A stretch of DNA of 64,000 nucleotides from Thermococcus barophilus MP (lineage in GTDB: Archaea; Methanobacteriota_B; Thermococci; Thermococcales; Thermococcaceae), in the NCBI RefSeq assembly GCF_000151105.2, contig NC_014804.1, forward strand, positions 1 to 64,000. The letters run 5' to 3'. Positions 34,456 through 44,966 of the stretch are shown here, piece after piece. Numbering within the stretch: the stretch's first letter is position 1; each line of letters begins with the position of its first letter. The notes below the pieces were generated by a model, which saw nothing but the letters and a program-made list of their open reading frames with translations, had not been told where the DNA came from and did not search any database. The position numbers were made by a program, and so were the translations under genes.

Positions 34456-35772
34456 TTAGGGCTTCGTTTTGAGTAGCACACTGTTCAGGAGAAGTGGCAC
34501 TAACAGTACAACCCCTGCTACAATGCCCAGTTTTTCCCATGCTCCCAATGATAGTGTTCTCACCGTTATGCTGATTCCCACTAAAAGTCCACATATCCCT
34601 ACAACACTGCTGTAGAGTTTAGCTCGTTTGGAAAGTATATTTCCACTCAGTATTAAGGGCAGAGTCTCAACTGCCACCATTATTCCCAGGAAAGAGAAAA
34701 ACAATGCTAAGAACAGGGTTCTTAAGTAGCGAGATGTTAATATAAGTGAAACTGCAAAAACACCAGTCAATGCAACAGAGATTGCCCTGTTTCTTGAGCT
34801 CTGCATGGACTCACTTATTATGTGCCCTGCAGTTTCAATTAGAGGTATAAATGTCGTCATCCCAGCTAAATACACTGATATCATCAAAAGATATAGAACT
34901 GTTTTTGCTTGCATGGACTTGATCTCAGTTAGCGCTGCTGCGATTTTTACTATGTATCCTGTTGCTTTATTTATGGTTGCATGACCGTAGAGTATCGCTG
35001 TCCCTGGAAAGCTAACTGCAAGAGAATACACTACTATGTATGTAGCCAGCACCCCTATCAGAAGTTGGAGTACGTAGCCAGCGCCGATAAGTGCTCTTGA
35101 GTCCGTTTCCTCTGGCAAAAATGTCCCAAAGACTATGTAGAACCCAAAGCCTAAACCCAAGCCCAAAAACGCCAGTAAAATTATCTTTATCACCAGAGGA
35201 AATGTTATAGAGAGATGAGTTGACTTTATATTCCCTGTTAATGTTTCAAGTGCAAACTGAACTGGAACTGCTTTTTCTGCAACTGATAGAGCAAAGTTCC
35301 TGATTATGTACCACGAAATTAATGTAAAAATCAGGAACAAAATTGCAAACCATCCCATTAAAACCACGCTTTTCTCTTTTGCTCGGAAGAGGATCAAAGA
35401 CGATAGAAGCAGGGAAAGAACAACTGCAAGTGCGACATAAAGTGTATTACCTTTTCCAACAATTGATGTTATACCCAGTGAGGAGTAGTAGAGTATGAGG
35501 GATGCCCCAATGATAATGAACATCAGAAGACTTATTCCAATACCGGGTGTCTTGGAAACTTTAGTTAGATATTCAAAAAAGAAGTATCTGCTTCTTTTTG
35601 TTGCTTCCAGACTATAATATGGGACAGCTGCGAGCACTGCTGATATTGCTATGTACAACATGAGAGCTTTCATCCCCCCGACTATAAGTATCTGAGGAAA
35701 CAGCAAAAATGTCCAAATCCCCACCATATATCCTACTATTAGGAGGATTATTAAAATCGTCAACTTTCTCAA
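34456..35772 (-). CDS. Polytopic membrane transporter, neurotransmitter:sodium-symporter-like
   Basis: The 438-aa protein has about 11 hydrophobic helices. The central GLGLGFGFYIVFGTFLPEETDS resembles the TM6-region motif of NSS transporters, and MTTFIPLIETAG the TM8 region. The TM1 motif (GNxWRFP) is not evident, so it is either a distant NSS member or a related LeuT-fold transporter. Translation starts at TTG with GGGGATGA 5 nt upstream. It stands alone; substrate unknown, amino acids being likely for this fold. Confidence 0.55.
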   Translation of the reverse strand: MRKLTILIILLIVGYMVGIWTFLLFPQILIVGGMKALMLYIAISAVLAAVPYYSLEATKRSRYFFFEYLTKVSKTPGIGISLLMFIIIGASLILYYSSLGITSIVGKGNTLYVALAVVLSLLLSSLILFRAKEKSVVLMGWFAILFLIFTLISWYIIRNFALSVAEKAVPVQFALETLTGNIKSTHLSITFPLVIKIILLAFLGLGLGFGFYIVFGTFLPEETDSRALIGAGYVLQLLIGVLATYIVVYSLAVSFPGTAILYGHATINKATGYIVKIAAALTEIKSMQAKTVLYLLMISVYLAGMTTFIPLIETAGHIISESMQSSRNRAISVALTGVFAVSLILTSRYLRTLFLALFFSFLGIMVAVETLPLILSGNILSKRAKLYSSVVGICGLLVGISITVRTLSLGAWEKLGIVAGVVLLVPLLLNSVLLKTKP

Positions 35773-35834
35773 ATTTCATCCCCCCATGGGCATTCTATAC
35801 ACTTCTTTTGTGGCTCAGGATATTAAAATGTTAT

Positions 35835-37561
<1,727 letters not shown>

Positions 37562-37624
37562 TTTCCCCACCCATTTACTTTTGAGCCAATAGGTATATAT
37601 AATGCTCCCTTGAAGTTTGAAGAG

Positions 37625-38215
37625 ATGAGACTCAATTTACCCAACTTTCTGAGAAGGCAAAAAATCCCAGATATCCTGCTTAGAAGGGATGAGAAGAAGA
37701 TCATGCATATAAGTGATACTCCAGACAACATCTATGTGTTTCTTCTCAATCTTATTGAAAAGACGAAGCCGGATTACATAATACATACTGGTGATTTAGT
37801 TGACAACATAAAGCTTGAAAGAAGGCCAGAGCTCAGGGAGCGGTACGAGAAATCTCTAATTGAACTCCTTCACATACTTGAAAATTCAAAAGCTGAGGTT
37901 TACATTGTGCCTGGAAACGAAGATGATGTATCCATACTAAGGAGACATATTACTCTCTCTAAAATAGTTCCACCGGGGACCATTATTGAGATAGAGGGAG
38001 TAAAGCTTGCAGTTGGCCACAGGTACGGTGATGTTGCTGAAATTAACAACGTGGATTTTAAGCTCTATGGACATAATTTTCGGCTGATCCCCAAAGGTAT
38101 AAATGGGGTTCTCAGAATAAATTTCATCTTGCTACCCAGCAAAAGGGTAGTAGGAGTTAAATATCCAGATGGCACAAATTTTGAGAGAGGATATAGGTTA
38201 ATGAGGGGAATGTAA
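37625..38215 (+). CDS. Calcineurin-like metallophosphoesterase
   Basis: The 196-aa protein shows the phosphoesterase motif series KIMHISDTPDN (D-x-H usually; here the H precedes the D), IIHTGDLVDNI (GDxxD), VPGNEDDVS (GNxD variant), AVGHRYGD (GHxxG) and LYGHNF (GH). The first motif lacks the DxH spacing, so metal binding may be altered. It is closest to the small YfcE/MJ0936-type phosphodiesterases. The frame is open upstream over the divergent gene; ATG 37625 is chosen, with a weak GAAGAG before it. Stop and next start overlap (TAATG). Confidence 0.75.
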   Translation: MRLNLPNFLRRQKIPDILLRRDEKKIMHISDTPDNIYVFLLNLIEKTKPDYIIHTGDLVDNIKLERRPELRERYEKSLIELLHILENSKAEVYIVPGNEDDVSILRRHITLSKIVPPGTIIEIEGVKLAVGHRYGDVAEINNVDFKLYGHNFRLIPKGINGVLRINFILLPSKRVVGVKYPDGTNFERGYRLMRGM

Positions 38216-39213
38216 TGAGGTTGCTTAGATTTGGACCGTCCCTTGCGTTTGTAAGGAGCTCCAAACTGGATGAGCTGGAGCTTTTTATTGAGAACTTTTT
38301 TGATGCAGAGCGAATGTCGGTAAATGAGGCACTTAAGGAAAGCTGGGAGTTTGAAACAATAATAGTGCCAACGCTGAGCGAGGAGTGGAAGACATACATA
38401 GAGAACCCAAACCAAGAAGCATTCTTGGTAAGAATGAGATGTGACAGCGTTTTAAAAGAGCTTTTTAACTCAAAGGCACCTGTGGAGAGGATAAATCTCG
38501 GTCCGCATATAATTCTGTTCAGAGTGCCAAAAGGGGCCGAAAATGCCGAAACTCTTCTCGCAAGCCGCTATAATGGGGAGCTTGTAACATTAATTGAGGG
38601 CATAGAGAAGGGCGAGGAAAGAGACACCCTGCTGGTGCTTACAGAGAAAAAGCTGAACACCTCTATAGGACTTGAGGACATTAAAGCTTCTTTGCTATTC
38701 AGGAAAGACTTTGTAGCGTTCTATAAGATGCTCAGCATTGATCTTCCAATTATAATGCATAAGGTTCTTCCGGAAGGCTGGAATGAAATAACGATTCGCC
38801 TTTATGACAACATGAAGAGGTACGAGGAAAACATTGAAAGGCTTCTCCTTGTTCTTGAGGACTTGGATTTGGGATATGCTGTAAGTGAAGGATGGGACTG
38901 GGACTACCCAAGGCCGTTCATGCGTATAAGAGTGTATAAGATCAAGCTGATAACATGGGAGGATCCTTTGAGAATTAAATTCCTTTTGAAGGGGCTTGAA
39001 TATAGGGGCTATAAACGTCTTGCTGATATTGATGTCTTCGTTGAGGGTAAAAAGCTTCACTGGGTTGATGTAGCAAAGCGGCATGACTCTAAGCTTGAAC
39101 TCGCTAAAGCGGCAAGGGAGGAGCTTGAGAGATTGCTGAGTGAGGATGTGAAAAAGAAGTTGCACAAAATTGAAGCTAAGCTTTTACAAGAGGGAGCTCA
39201 TCAGCAGAAATGA
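38215..39213 (+). CDS. Hypothetical protein, 332 aa, coupled to the phosphoesterase
   Basis: A soluble, charged protein without membrane helices. It contains a central predicted alpha-helical part and a lysine-rich C-terminal helix (KAAREELERLLSEDVKKKLH). PEGWNEITIRLYDNMKRYEEN and VSEGWDWDYPRPFMRIRVY are the most distinctive stretches. The ATG overlaps the phosphoesterase stop by one base (TAATG), indicating translational coupling and possibly a joint role. Its 3' end overlaps the convergent DUF257 gene by 38 bp. Family not recognised. Confidence 0.75.
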   Translation: MRLLRFGPSLAFVRSSKLDELELFIENFFDAERMSVNEALKESWEFETIIVPTLSEEWKTYIENPNQEAFLVRMRCDSVLKELFNSKAPVERINLGPHIILFRVPKGAENAETLLASRYNGELVTLIEGIEKGEERDTLLVLTEKKLNTSIGLEDIKASLLFRKDFVAFYKMLSIDLPIIMHKVLPEGWNEITIRLYDNMKRYEENIERLLLVLEDLDLGYAVSEGWDWDYPRPFMRIRVYKIKLITWEDPLRIKFLLKGLEYRGYKRLADIDVFVEGKKLHWVDVAKRHDSKLELAKAAREELERLLSEDVKKKLHKIEAKLLQEGAHQQK

Positions 39214-39853
39214 CGAACTCCTTTTCGTGATCTTCTATGTTGGGGGACTTTTTGACCTTTATTACAAATTTCATTTTTCCTTTAAGGGTGATCTCAAAGA
39301 CTCTCGTTACAATCTCTTCCCATTCATAAAGGGTCTCTTTAGGCACAAGTGCCATGTTTGCAAAATAAAGTGATAATCTTGACCTCTCTCCCAAGAACTT
39401 TTTCATAACTCCTGCTATATGGATCTCAAAGGATGTCACTTCATTTGTATACAACCTGATGAGCTTGTCTATTCCAAGGGCTATGAGAACAGTTGGTCTA
39501 TGGGTTGCGTAGTATTCCCTCATAAACTCAGCGAATTCCAGTGTGTAAACTGCTGGATCTTTGGATATATCAATTCTCTTTACAATATTCCCGGTGTTTA
39601 TTATCCCTCCTGCTTTAACAACATCTATCTTGTCCAGTTTTTCTGCATCCCACCCCATGATCTTCAGTGGTTCTTTAATCATGTGAAGTGTATCAAAGAT
39701 GTCAAGTATCAGAACGTTGTACTTTTTAAGTAGAAATTCAATAGTTTCTCTGAATATTATGGGGATTGGAGCTTCAGGGGAGTACTCCACAAGCACAGAT
39801 TCCCCAAATTTTATCGAACCGAGGTACTCAATGAGTGCTCTTCCATCTGTCAC
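39176..39853 (-). CDS. DUF257-family protein (paralog A)
   Basis: The 225-aa protein belongs to a Thermococcales family with four copies in this window. Shared blocks are GESVLVEYS after an about 16-residue helix, VLILDIFDTLHMIKEPLKI, VDVVKAGGIINTGNIVKRI and LIALGIDKLIRLY. The order resembles a RecA/KaiC core in which the P-loop has lost its GKT. GTG 39853 has GGAGGTGAT 3 nt before and overlaps the stop of paralog B by 4 nt, so A and B form an operon. Function unknown. Confidence 0.8.
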   Translation of the reverse strand: MTDGRALIEYLGSIKFGESVLVEYSPEAPIPIIFRETIEFLLKKYNVLILDIFDTLHMIKEPLKIMGWDAEKLDKIDVVKAGGIINTGNIVKRIDISKDPAVYTLEFAEFMREYYATHRPTVLIALGIDKLIRLYTNEVTSFEIHIAGVMKKFLGERSRLSLYFANMALVPKETLYEWEEIVTRVFEITLKGKMKFVIKVKKSPNIEDHEKEFVISADELPLVKA

Positions 39854-40497
39854 GATATCACCTCCAGCTCCTCCATTAATTCGCTCAGGTATGGGGACTT
39901 CTTTATCACGACTTTTCTCCCATACTCTTTGAGCTCAAGGATTCTGGTGGGTGCTTCCTCAAGTTCAACCTTCACATCATGACGCAGAAGATGGGGGTTC
40001 CCGAACAGATACGTTATCCTGTTTGTGTTCCCAAGGCACTTCCTTGTGACAACCTCGAAGAAATATTCAAGAACTCTTGGCTGGTGCTCATATCGCTTAA
40101 GGTGCTTCCCCGCCCCTAATACTATTATGATTATGGGTCTTTTTTCAATTTTTGTGAACAGCTCTCTCAAGATCTCGTGGAGATTTCTGGTGTAAACCAC
40201 AATATCATCACTCAGCTTCACTTTTCTGATTATCTTCCCTAATTGAATCATCCCACCTGATTTGATTACATATACATCTTTGAGAAATTCAACATCGTAT
40301 CCATTCAGTTTCAAGTGCTCAACAAAAATATGGAATGTGTCTAAAACATCGTGGATTACAATTGGCAGACCATTTTCCTCTGCCCACTTGGTGATTGAGT
40401 AGAATACAATTTCTGGATGATCAATCGAGGAATATTCAATTAGTATTGTTTCACCTGGTTGGACTTTTTCTAAGAATTCCTTTATACTCTTTTGCAT
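39850..40497 (-). CDS. DUF257-family protein (paralog B)
   Basis: The 215-aa protein carries GETILIEYSS, PIVIHDVLDTFHIFVEHL, VYVIKSGGMIQLGKIIRKV and IIVLGAGKHLKRYE, the same four blocks as the neighbouring paralog. GGAGGGGAA precedes its ATG. Upstream is a 184-bp gap with A/T-rich promoter-like sequence (ATTTATAGTTTTC near 40577, ACATAAATATG near 40667) shared with the divergently spaced m5C methyltransferase. As in the other copies the Walker A lysine is missing. Function unknown. Confidence 0.8.
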   Translation of the reverse strand: MQKSIKEFLEKVQPGETILIEYSSIDHPEIVFYSITKWAEENGLPIVIHDVLDTFHIFVEHLKLNGYDVEFLKDVYVIKSGGMIQLGKIIRKVKLSDDIVVYTRNLHEILRELFTKIEKRPIIIIVLGAGKHLKRYEHQPRVLEYFFEVVTRKCLGNTNRITYLFGNPHLLRHDVKVELEEAPTRILELKEYGRKVVIKKSPYLSELMEELEVIS

Positions 40498-40681
40498 ATA
40501 CTTCCCCTCCGTACTGATGTTTACTTTTTGTAAATTTATGTAGATAACGGGAATATTTCAGATCTATAACCGGTCATATTTATAGTTTTCTACTTACCTC
40601 TGGGGATCAGATTAGTCATTTTTGCGTCTAATTTGTAATGTTATGTAGCATCATGTTATACGGAAACATAAATATGTTATC

Positions 40682-41614
40682 TTATTCAATCTTCCTAATC
40701 TTTGCAACAAAAAATCCGCTTGTACCGTGCTTATCTGGATAAAATCGTCTTGCTTTTTTAAGTTCTTCGCTTAGTTCAATTCCAAAGGGTTTAACTAAAG
40801 CTGGCTCACCATAGCGAAGGGGCAGCAGTTCAACTTCAAAGTTATCCAACACCCACTGAACTACAAATTCGTTTTCTTCTGGCTCAAGGGAGCATGTGGA
40901 ATAAACCAGAACTCCCCCTTTTTTCAGATTCTCCAGTGCAACCTTAATCATCTTCATCTGCAGATTCTGGCAAAACTTGATATCGTCCAGCGTTCTGTTT
41001 GATTTACGCTCAGGATTTTTGTGAATTGTTCCGCTTCCAGTGCATGGAGCATCAAGAAGAATTTTGTCAAATTCAATTCCAAGTTCGCCCATGTATAGGG
41101 AAGATTTGTGAAACACCACTACGTTGGTGACTCCCAGACGAGACAAGTTGAGGCGCATCTCCTTCAGCCTTTCTTCTCCAACATCAAAGGCATAAATTAT
41201 TCCCCCGTTTTTCATAAGCTGTGCCATATAAGAGGTTTTTCCACCCGGAGCTGCTGCCATATCCGCAACTACTTCGCCGGGCTTTGGCTCAAGAGCAATG
41301 GGTGGATACATGGAAGATGCCTCTTGAATGTAAAGAAGACCGCTTAAGTATTCAGGTGTTGAGGTTATTGAAAAGGGCTCCCTTGTAAGGCAGAACCCCT
41401 CTTTTGCCCAGGGAACTCTTTTAAATTGAAAGCCTTTTTTGTTCAGCAATTTGGTAAGCTTTGGAATTTCAGTCCTGAGAGTGTTCACCCTAAAGCATCT
41501 TGGCAGGGGTTTCTCCATGGCTTCGGCTATTCTTATTGCTCTTTCTCCCCACAGCTGGTAATATCGTTCAGCAAAGGTCTTTGAATATCCAAGGCTGAAT
41601 AGTCTTTCGAGCAT
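40682..41614 (-). CDS. NOL1/NOP2/Sun-family RNA m5C methyltransferase
   Basis: The 310-aa SAM-dependent enzyme methylates cytosine C5 in tRNA or rRNA. The family signatures are VADMAAAPGGKTSYMAQL (SAM-binding and active-site PGGK), DKILLDAPCTGSG with the release Cys, and VLVYSTCSLEPEENEF with the nucleophile Cys. The N-terminal CFRVNTLRTE is the RRM-like/N1 part. Length fits the archaeal Trm4/NSUN6 group. Its exact RNA target cannot be assigned. Confidence 0.9.
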   Translation of the reverse strand: MLERLFSLGYSKTFAERYYQLWGERAIRIAEAMEKPLPRCFRVNTLRTEIPKLTKLLNKKGFQFKRVPWAKEGFCLTREPFSITSTPEYLSGLLYIQEASSMYPPIALEPKPGEVVADMAAAPGGKTSYMAQLMKNGGIIYAFDVGEERLKEMRLNLSRLGVTNVVVFHKSSLYMGELGIEFDKILLDAPCTGSGTIHKNPERKSNRTLDDIKFCQNLQMKMIKVALENLKKGGVLVYSTCSLEPEENEFVVQWVLDNFEVELLPLRYGEPALVKPFGIELSEELKKARRFYPDKHGTSGFFVAKIRKIE

Positions 41615-41670
41615 GATTAGGTAACCTCAGTCGCTATTTATAGAAGTTTTGGAAAAAGAAAGGAGATAAA

Positions 41671-42618
41671 TCAAATCTTAATGCCGCCCATAACCAATGC
41701 CAAGGCTGCTTTTTGAGCGTGCAGCCTGTTTTCAGCCTGATCCCAGACAACGCTGTTTGGTGAGTCGATTACATCGTCTGTAACTTCCTCGCCCCTGTGT
41801 GCCGGAAGGCAGTGCATGAAGATATAATCTGGCTTTGCGTGCTTGACAAGCTCCTTGTTGACTTGGAACGGCTTGAATATCTTCCTTCTCATCTCAGCCT
41901 CAGCTTCCTGTCCCATTGAAGCCCAAACGTCGGTGTAAATTACATCCGCATCTTTCACAGCGTTAACTGGGTCATGCAGGAGCTCAAAGCTCCCGCCGCT
42001 CTCGGCTGCATTCTTTTCAGCCCACTTGATAACCTTCTCATTTGGTTCGTATCCTTCTGGTGTGGCAACCACAACATCTGCACCAAGCTTCGTTCCGGCA
42101 ATCATGAGGGAGTGGGCAACGTTGTTTCCATCTCCTACATAAACAACCTTAATCCCTTGTATTCTTCCTTTCTTTTCCCAAATTGTCATGTAGTCTGCCA
42201 GAGCCTGACATGGATGTGAGAAATCGCTCAAACCGTTGATTACAGGAACACTTGCGTACTTTGCCAGATCCTCAACGTCCTTGTGGGCGTAGACTCTTGC
42301 CATAATTCCATCAACATACCTGCTCAGTACACGGGCAGTGTCTGCTATTGTTTCTCCCCTCCTCAGCTGAAGATCCTGGGCATTCAGGTAGAGGGCGTAT
42401 CCTCCAAGCTGGTACATTCCAACTTCAAAGCTTATTCTTGTTCTTGTTGAGGGCTTCTGGAAAATCATTGCCAAAGTTTTGCCTTCCAAAACGCGATGTG
42501 GTTTTCCTATCTTGTTCCATATCTTCATCATCTTTGCTGTTTCAAGAATTGTTTCAATTTCTTCTCTGGTAAAATCCTGTAAGCAGAGAATATCTCTTCC
42601 AGCCAAGCTAACTACCAT
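41671..42618 (-). CDS. argF: Ornithine carbamoyltransferase
   Basis: The 315-aa enzyme makes citrulline from ornithine and carbamoyl phosphate. It has the carbamoyl-phosphate loop QKPSTRTRISFE, SDFSHPCQALADYMT, TDVWASMGQEAE and the ornithine/catalytic HCLPAHRGEE. ATG 42618 has GGTGAT 5 nt upstream and gives the family N-terminus MVVSLAGRD; the frame is open four codons farther. It stands alone, with 195 bp of apparently non-coding sequence before thyX on the opposite strand. Confidence 0.96.
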   Translation of the reverse strand: MVVSLAGRDILCLQDFTREEIETILETAKMMKIWNKIGKPHRVLEGKTLAMIFQKPSTRTRISFEVGMYQLGGYALYLNAQDLQLRRGETIADTARVLSRYVDGIMARVYAHKDVEDLAKYASVPVINGLSDFSHPCQALADYMTIWEKKGRIQGIKVVYVGDGNNVAHSLMIAGTKLGADVVVATPEGYEPNEKVIKWAEKNAAESGGSFELLHDPVNAVKDADVIYTDVWASMGQEAEAEMRRKIFKPFQVNKELVKHAKPDYIFMHCLPAHRGEEVTDDVIDSPNSVVWDQAENRLHAQKAALALVMGGIKI

Positions 42619-42813
42619 CGGCATCACCATATAAAGCTGATTCTTTTGTTTTAATAACTATTTCGTCGCTAAAAAGTGCTATTTAACGAAAGTTTTGGGG
42701 ACATATTGACGGTATTATTGACAAACATAAACAGAAATTCTCGTCTCTTTTTCAGAAGTGTTCTGGCAAGACTAATAAGGGCGCAGTGTATCTATAGTTC
42801 GGAGGGTTCTCCC

Positions 42814-43548
42814 GTGGATAGGATAAAGGTTAGGCTCATTAACTATACCCCAAAACCTTTGGAAACCGTAACATGGGCTGCACTGATTTCTTACTGGGAG
42901 GAATGGGAAAGTGAAGCATTCGAAAGGACAACAATGGCTGATGTAAGGAGACACTTACCAAAGGTCCTCTCATATGGGCATGAGAGCATCTTGGAGCATG
43001 CAGTTTTCACATTTGCGATTGAGGGATGTTCCCGTGTATGTACTCATCAACTAATTCGACACAGAATAGCAAGTTATACACAGCAATCTCATAGGTATAT
43101 AAAGCTAAATCCACAAGATGTCGAGGAGACATTTTTAATTCCAGAGAGCATTAAAGAGAAGCCTGAACTTTATGAGAAGTGGAAGCAACTCATGGAAGGA
43201 GCAATAAGGCTATACAAAGAGGCTTATGAAAATGGTGTTCACCAAGAAGATGCCCGCTATATCCTTCCTCAAGCTGTTAGAACCAAGATTGTTGTAACCA
43301 TGAATCTTAGGGAACTTAAGCACTTCTTTGGTCTCAGAACATGTGAAAGGGCTCAGTGGGAGATAAATTATGTTGCGTGGAAAATGCTGGAGGAGATTTC
43401 AAAAGTTGAAGAGCTAAATCCGATAATCAAATGGGCAAAGTTAGGTCCGAGGTGCATTCAGCTTGGATACTGTCCAGAGCGGGAGCTGATGCCGGAAGGC
43501 TGTCTTAAGAGAACAAGAGAGAAGTGGATGGAAATAGCGGAGGGCTGA
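42814..43548 (+). CDS. thyX: Flavin-dependent thymidylate synthase ThyX, GTG start
   Basis: The 244-aa FAD enzyme makes dTMP from dUMP. The ThyX signature RHRIASYTQQSHRY contains RHRxxS, followed by YILPQAVRTKIVVTMNLREL and LRTCERAQWEI. GTG 42814 with GGAGGGT 7 nt upstream is chosen; 46 earlier in-frame codons lie in the intergenic region with no conserved features. Downstream at 43605-43632 there is a perfect hairpin followed by T-runs. Confidence 0.95.
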   Translation: MDRIKVRLINYTPKPLETVTWAALISYWEEWESEAFERTTMADVRRHLPKVLSYGHESILEHAVFTFAIEGCSRVCTHQLIRHRIASYTQQSHRYIKLNPQDVEETFLIPESIKEKPELYEKWKQLMEGAIRLYKEAYENGVHQEDARYILPQAVRTKIVVTMNLRELKHFFGLRTCERAQWEINYVAWKMLEEISKVEELNPIIKWAKLGPRCIQLGYCPERELMPEGCLKRTREKWMEIAEG

Positions 43549-43604
43549 TGGGAGTTTTGAGTTCATGAGGGTGAGATCATTATAGAGCAAGGGACGGTAA
43601 AGTA

Positions 43605-43660
43605 AAAATCCTCCTCTGATTGGCAGGATTTTCATATTAATTTTGATTTTTTGTCTTTTT
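43605..43660 (+). terminator. Candidate thyX terminator: hairpin and T-rich run
   Basis: AAAATCCT (43605-43612) and AGGATTTT (43625-43632) are perfect 8-bp arms around a 12-nt loop. They are followed by TTTTGATTTTTTGTCTTTTTT (about 43640-43660). T-runs are the known archaeal termination signal; the hairpin is an extra. Confidence 0.5.
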
Positions 43661-43676
43661 TAGAAAAATTCTTGGG

Positions 43677-43689
43677 AAAATTATATAAA
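43677..43689 (+). promoter_or_regulatory. TATA box of DUF257 paralog C
   Basis: AAAATTATATAAA sits about 35-45 nt before TTG 43723. Transcription should begin near 43710, downstream of the GTG at 43702. That argues for the TTG start. Confidence 0.6.
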
Positions 43690-43722
43690 CGTCAATACTG
43701 AGTGCAGTATGGTGAACATAAA

Positions 43723-44370
43723 TTGAAATTAGAAAAATTTTTTGAGAGCCTCAAAGCTGGCGAGACCGTTCTTATTGAGCATGATTCCAAATCTGTTCCA
43801 GTTCATTCATTTTACTCACTGACCAAATGCGCGGGGAACATGAGGGTTCTTGTTGACGACTTCTTGGACACGCTGTATATCTATAAGGTGCATCTTGAGC
43901 TTTCTGGAACTGATACCTCGAAATTTGAGGATCTGCAGGTTATTAAAATTGGGGGAGTGAAAAGTGTTGGAAAGATCGTGGGAAAAATTAGCTCCCGCGG
44001 AGGTGTTATACTGAGGAGAGAATACCAAATGATCTACGAGAATGCCATTGATGATGGCTCTCTGGTCATAAATCCAGTTTTAGGAATAGAAAAGCTCCTC
44101 ATCTTGGGATCCTCAAGACTTGAGGTCTTAGAAACTTTGGCAGAGATTTCCTCCAGGCTTGGAGACAAAAGGAGAATCGCCGTGTATTTCGTTGACAAAT
44201 CTGTTTTGAAAACCGGAGAGTTCAACCCACTCCCGATTATGGAATTCCTTTCAACAACAGTCGTTAATGTGGAAAAGAGAGGAAGGGTATACACTTTTGA
44301 GGTCTTGAAGTCAATAAACCCCGAGTTGGACGGGAAGACCTACAGCTATGATCTTGATGTTGTAGAATGA
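43723..44370 (+). CDS. DUF257-family protein (paralog C), TTG start
   Basis: The 215-aa protein has the family blocks LKAGETVLIEHDS, RVLVDDFLDTLYIYKVHLE, LQVIKIGGVKSVGKIVGKI and PVLGIEKLLILGS. TTG 43723 has GGTGA 7 nt upstream, and the TATA at 43677 excludes the earlier GTG at 43702. With this start the N-terminus aligns with the other copies. It overlaps the convergent HIT gene by 25 bp. Function unknown. Confidence 0.78.
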   Translation: MKLEKFFESLKAGETVLIEHDSKSVPVHSFYSLTKCAGNMRVLVDDFLDTLYIYKVHLELSGTDTSKFEDLQVIKIGGVKSVGKIVGKISSRGGVILRREYQMIYENAIDDGSLVINPVLGIEKLLILGSSRLEVLETLAEISSRLGDKRRIAVYFVDKSVLKTGEFNPLPIMEFLSTTVVNVEKRGRVYTFEVLKSINPELDGKTYSYDLDVVE

Positions 44371-44864
44371 TGCTCCTCACTTAAAACTTCTTCAAGAGCC
44401 CTCTTCAGCTCTTTGTAGCTCTCTTCCATTGCCTGTGGAATCACTTTTACATCGGCTAAAACCGGCATGAAGTTCGTATCCCCATTCCATCTTGGAACGA
44501 TGTGAAGATGAACATGGTCATCTATACCAGCTCCAGCAACTCTGCCTAAGTTAACACCCATGTTAAACCCATCGGGATTCATCGCCCTCTTTAGGGCTTT
44601 TATCATCAGTTGAGAAAGCTTCATTATCTCCAAAAGCTCATCATCGGTTAAATCCTCCCACTTTCCAACATGTCTATAGGGGGCAATCATGACATGACCC
44701 GGATTGTACGGATAATTGTTCATGATTATAAATGCATATTTTCCTCTGTACAGAATTAATCTTTCCTCATCCCTGTTCTCCTTTGGAAAGTCACAGAAAA
44801 TACATCCATTGTGTTTTGGAGACCTTATGTATCTAATTCTCCATGGTGCCCATATGATTTTCAA
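44346..44864 (-). CDS. HIT-family nucleotide hydrolase
   Basis: The 172-aa protein has the histidine triad DHVHLHIVPRW and an N-terminal CIFCDFP zinc-type pair, the layout of archaeal HIT proteins acting on dinucleoside polyphosphates or adenylylated products. The N-terminal WAPWRIRYI is also typical of the Ap4A phosphorylase-like branch. TTG 44864 is the start, with GGAGGTGAG upstream. It is divergent from apgM, and the two share a promoter region of about 100 bp. Confidence 0.9.
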   Translation of the reverse strand: MKIIWAPWRIRYIRSPKHNGCIFCDFPKENRDEERLILYRGKYAFIIMNNYPYNPGHVMIAPYRHVGKWEDLTDDELLEIMKLSQLMIKALKRAMNPDGFNMGVNLGRVAGAGIDDHVHLHIVPRWNGDTNFMPVLADVKVIPQAMEESYKELKRALEEVLSEEHHSTTSRS

Positions 44865-44966
44865 CCTCTCACCTCCATGAGAGGCAACGCTGATAAATTA
44901 AAAAGCTTTTCCCAGAAATCTTTAAGAAATCTCATTCTAAACTTGGAGCAAAGTGAGGTGGTTGGA

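Noticed and set aside
43549-43640. Possible C/D-box small RNA after thyX (GCTGATGG ... CTGATTGG)
   Set aside because: Boxes are imperfect, and no D'/C' pair at proper spacing is visible. The hairpin and T-run explain the sequence as a terminator.
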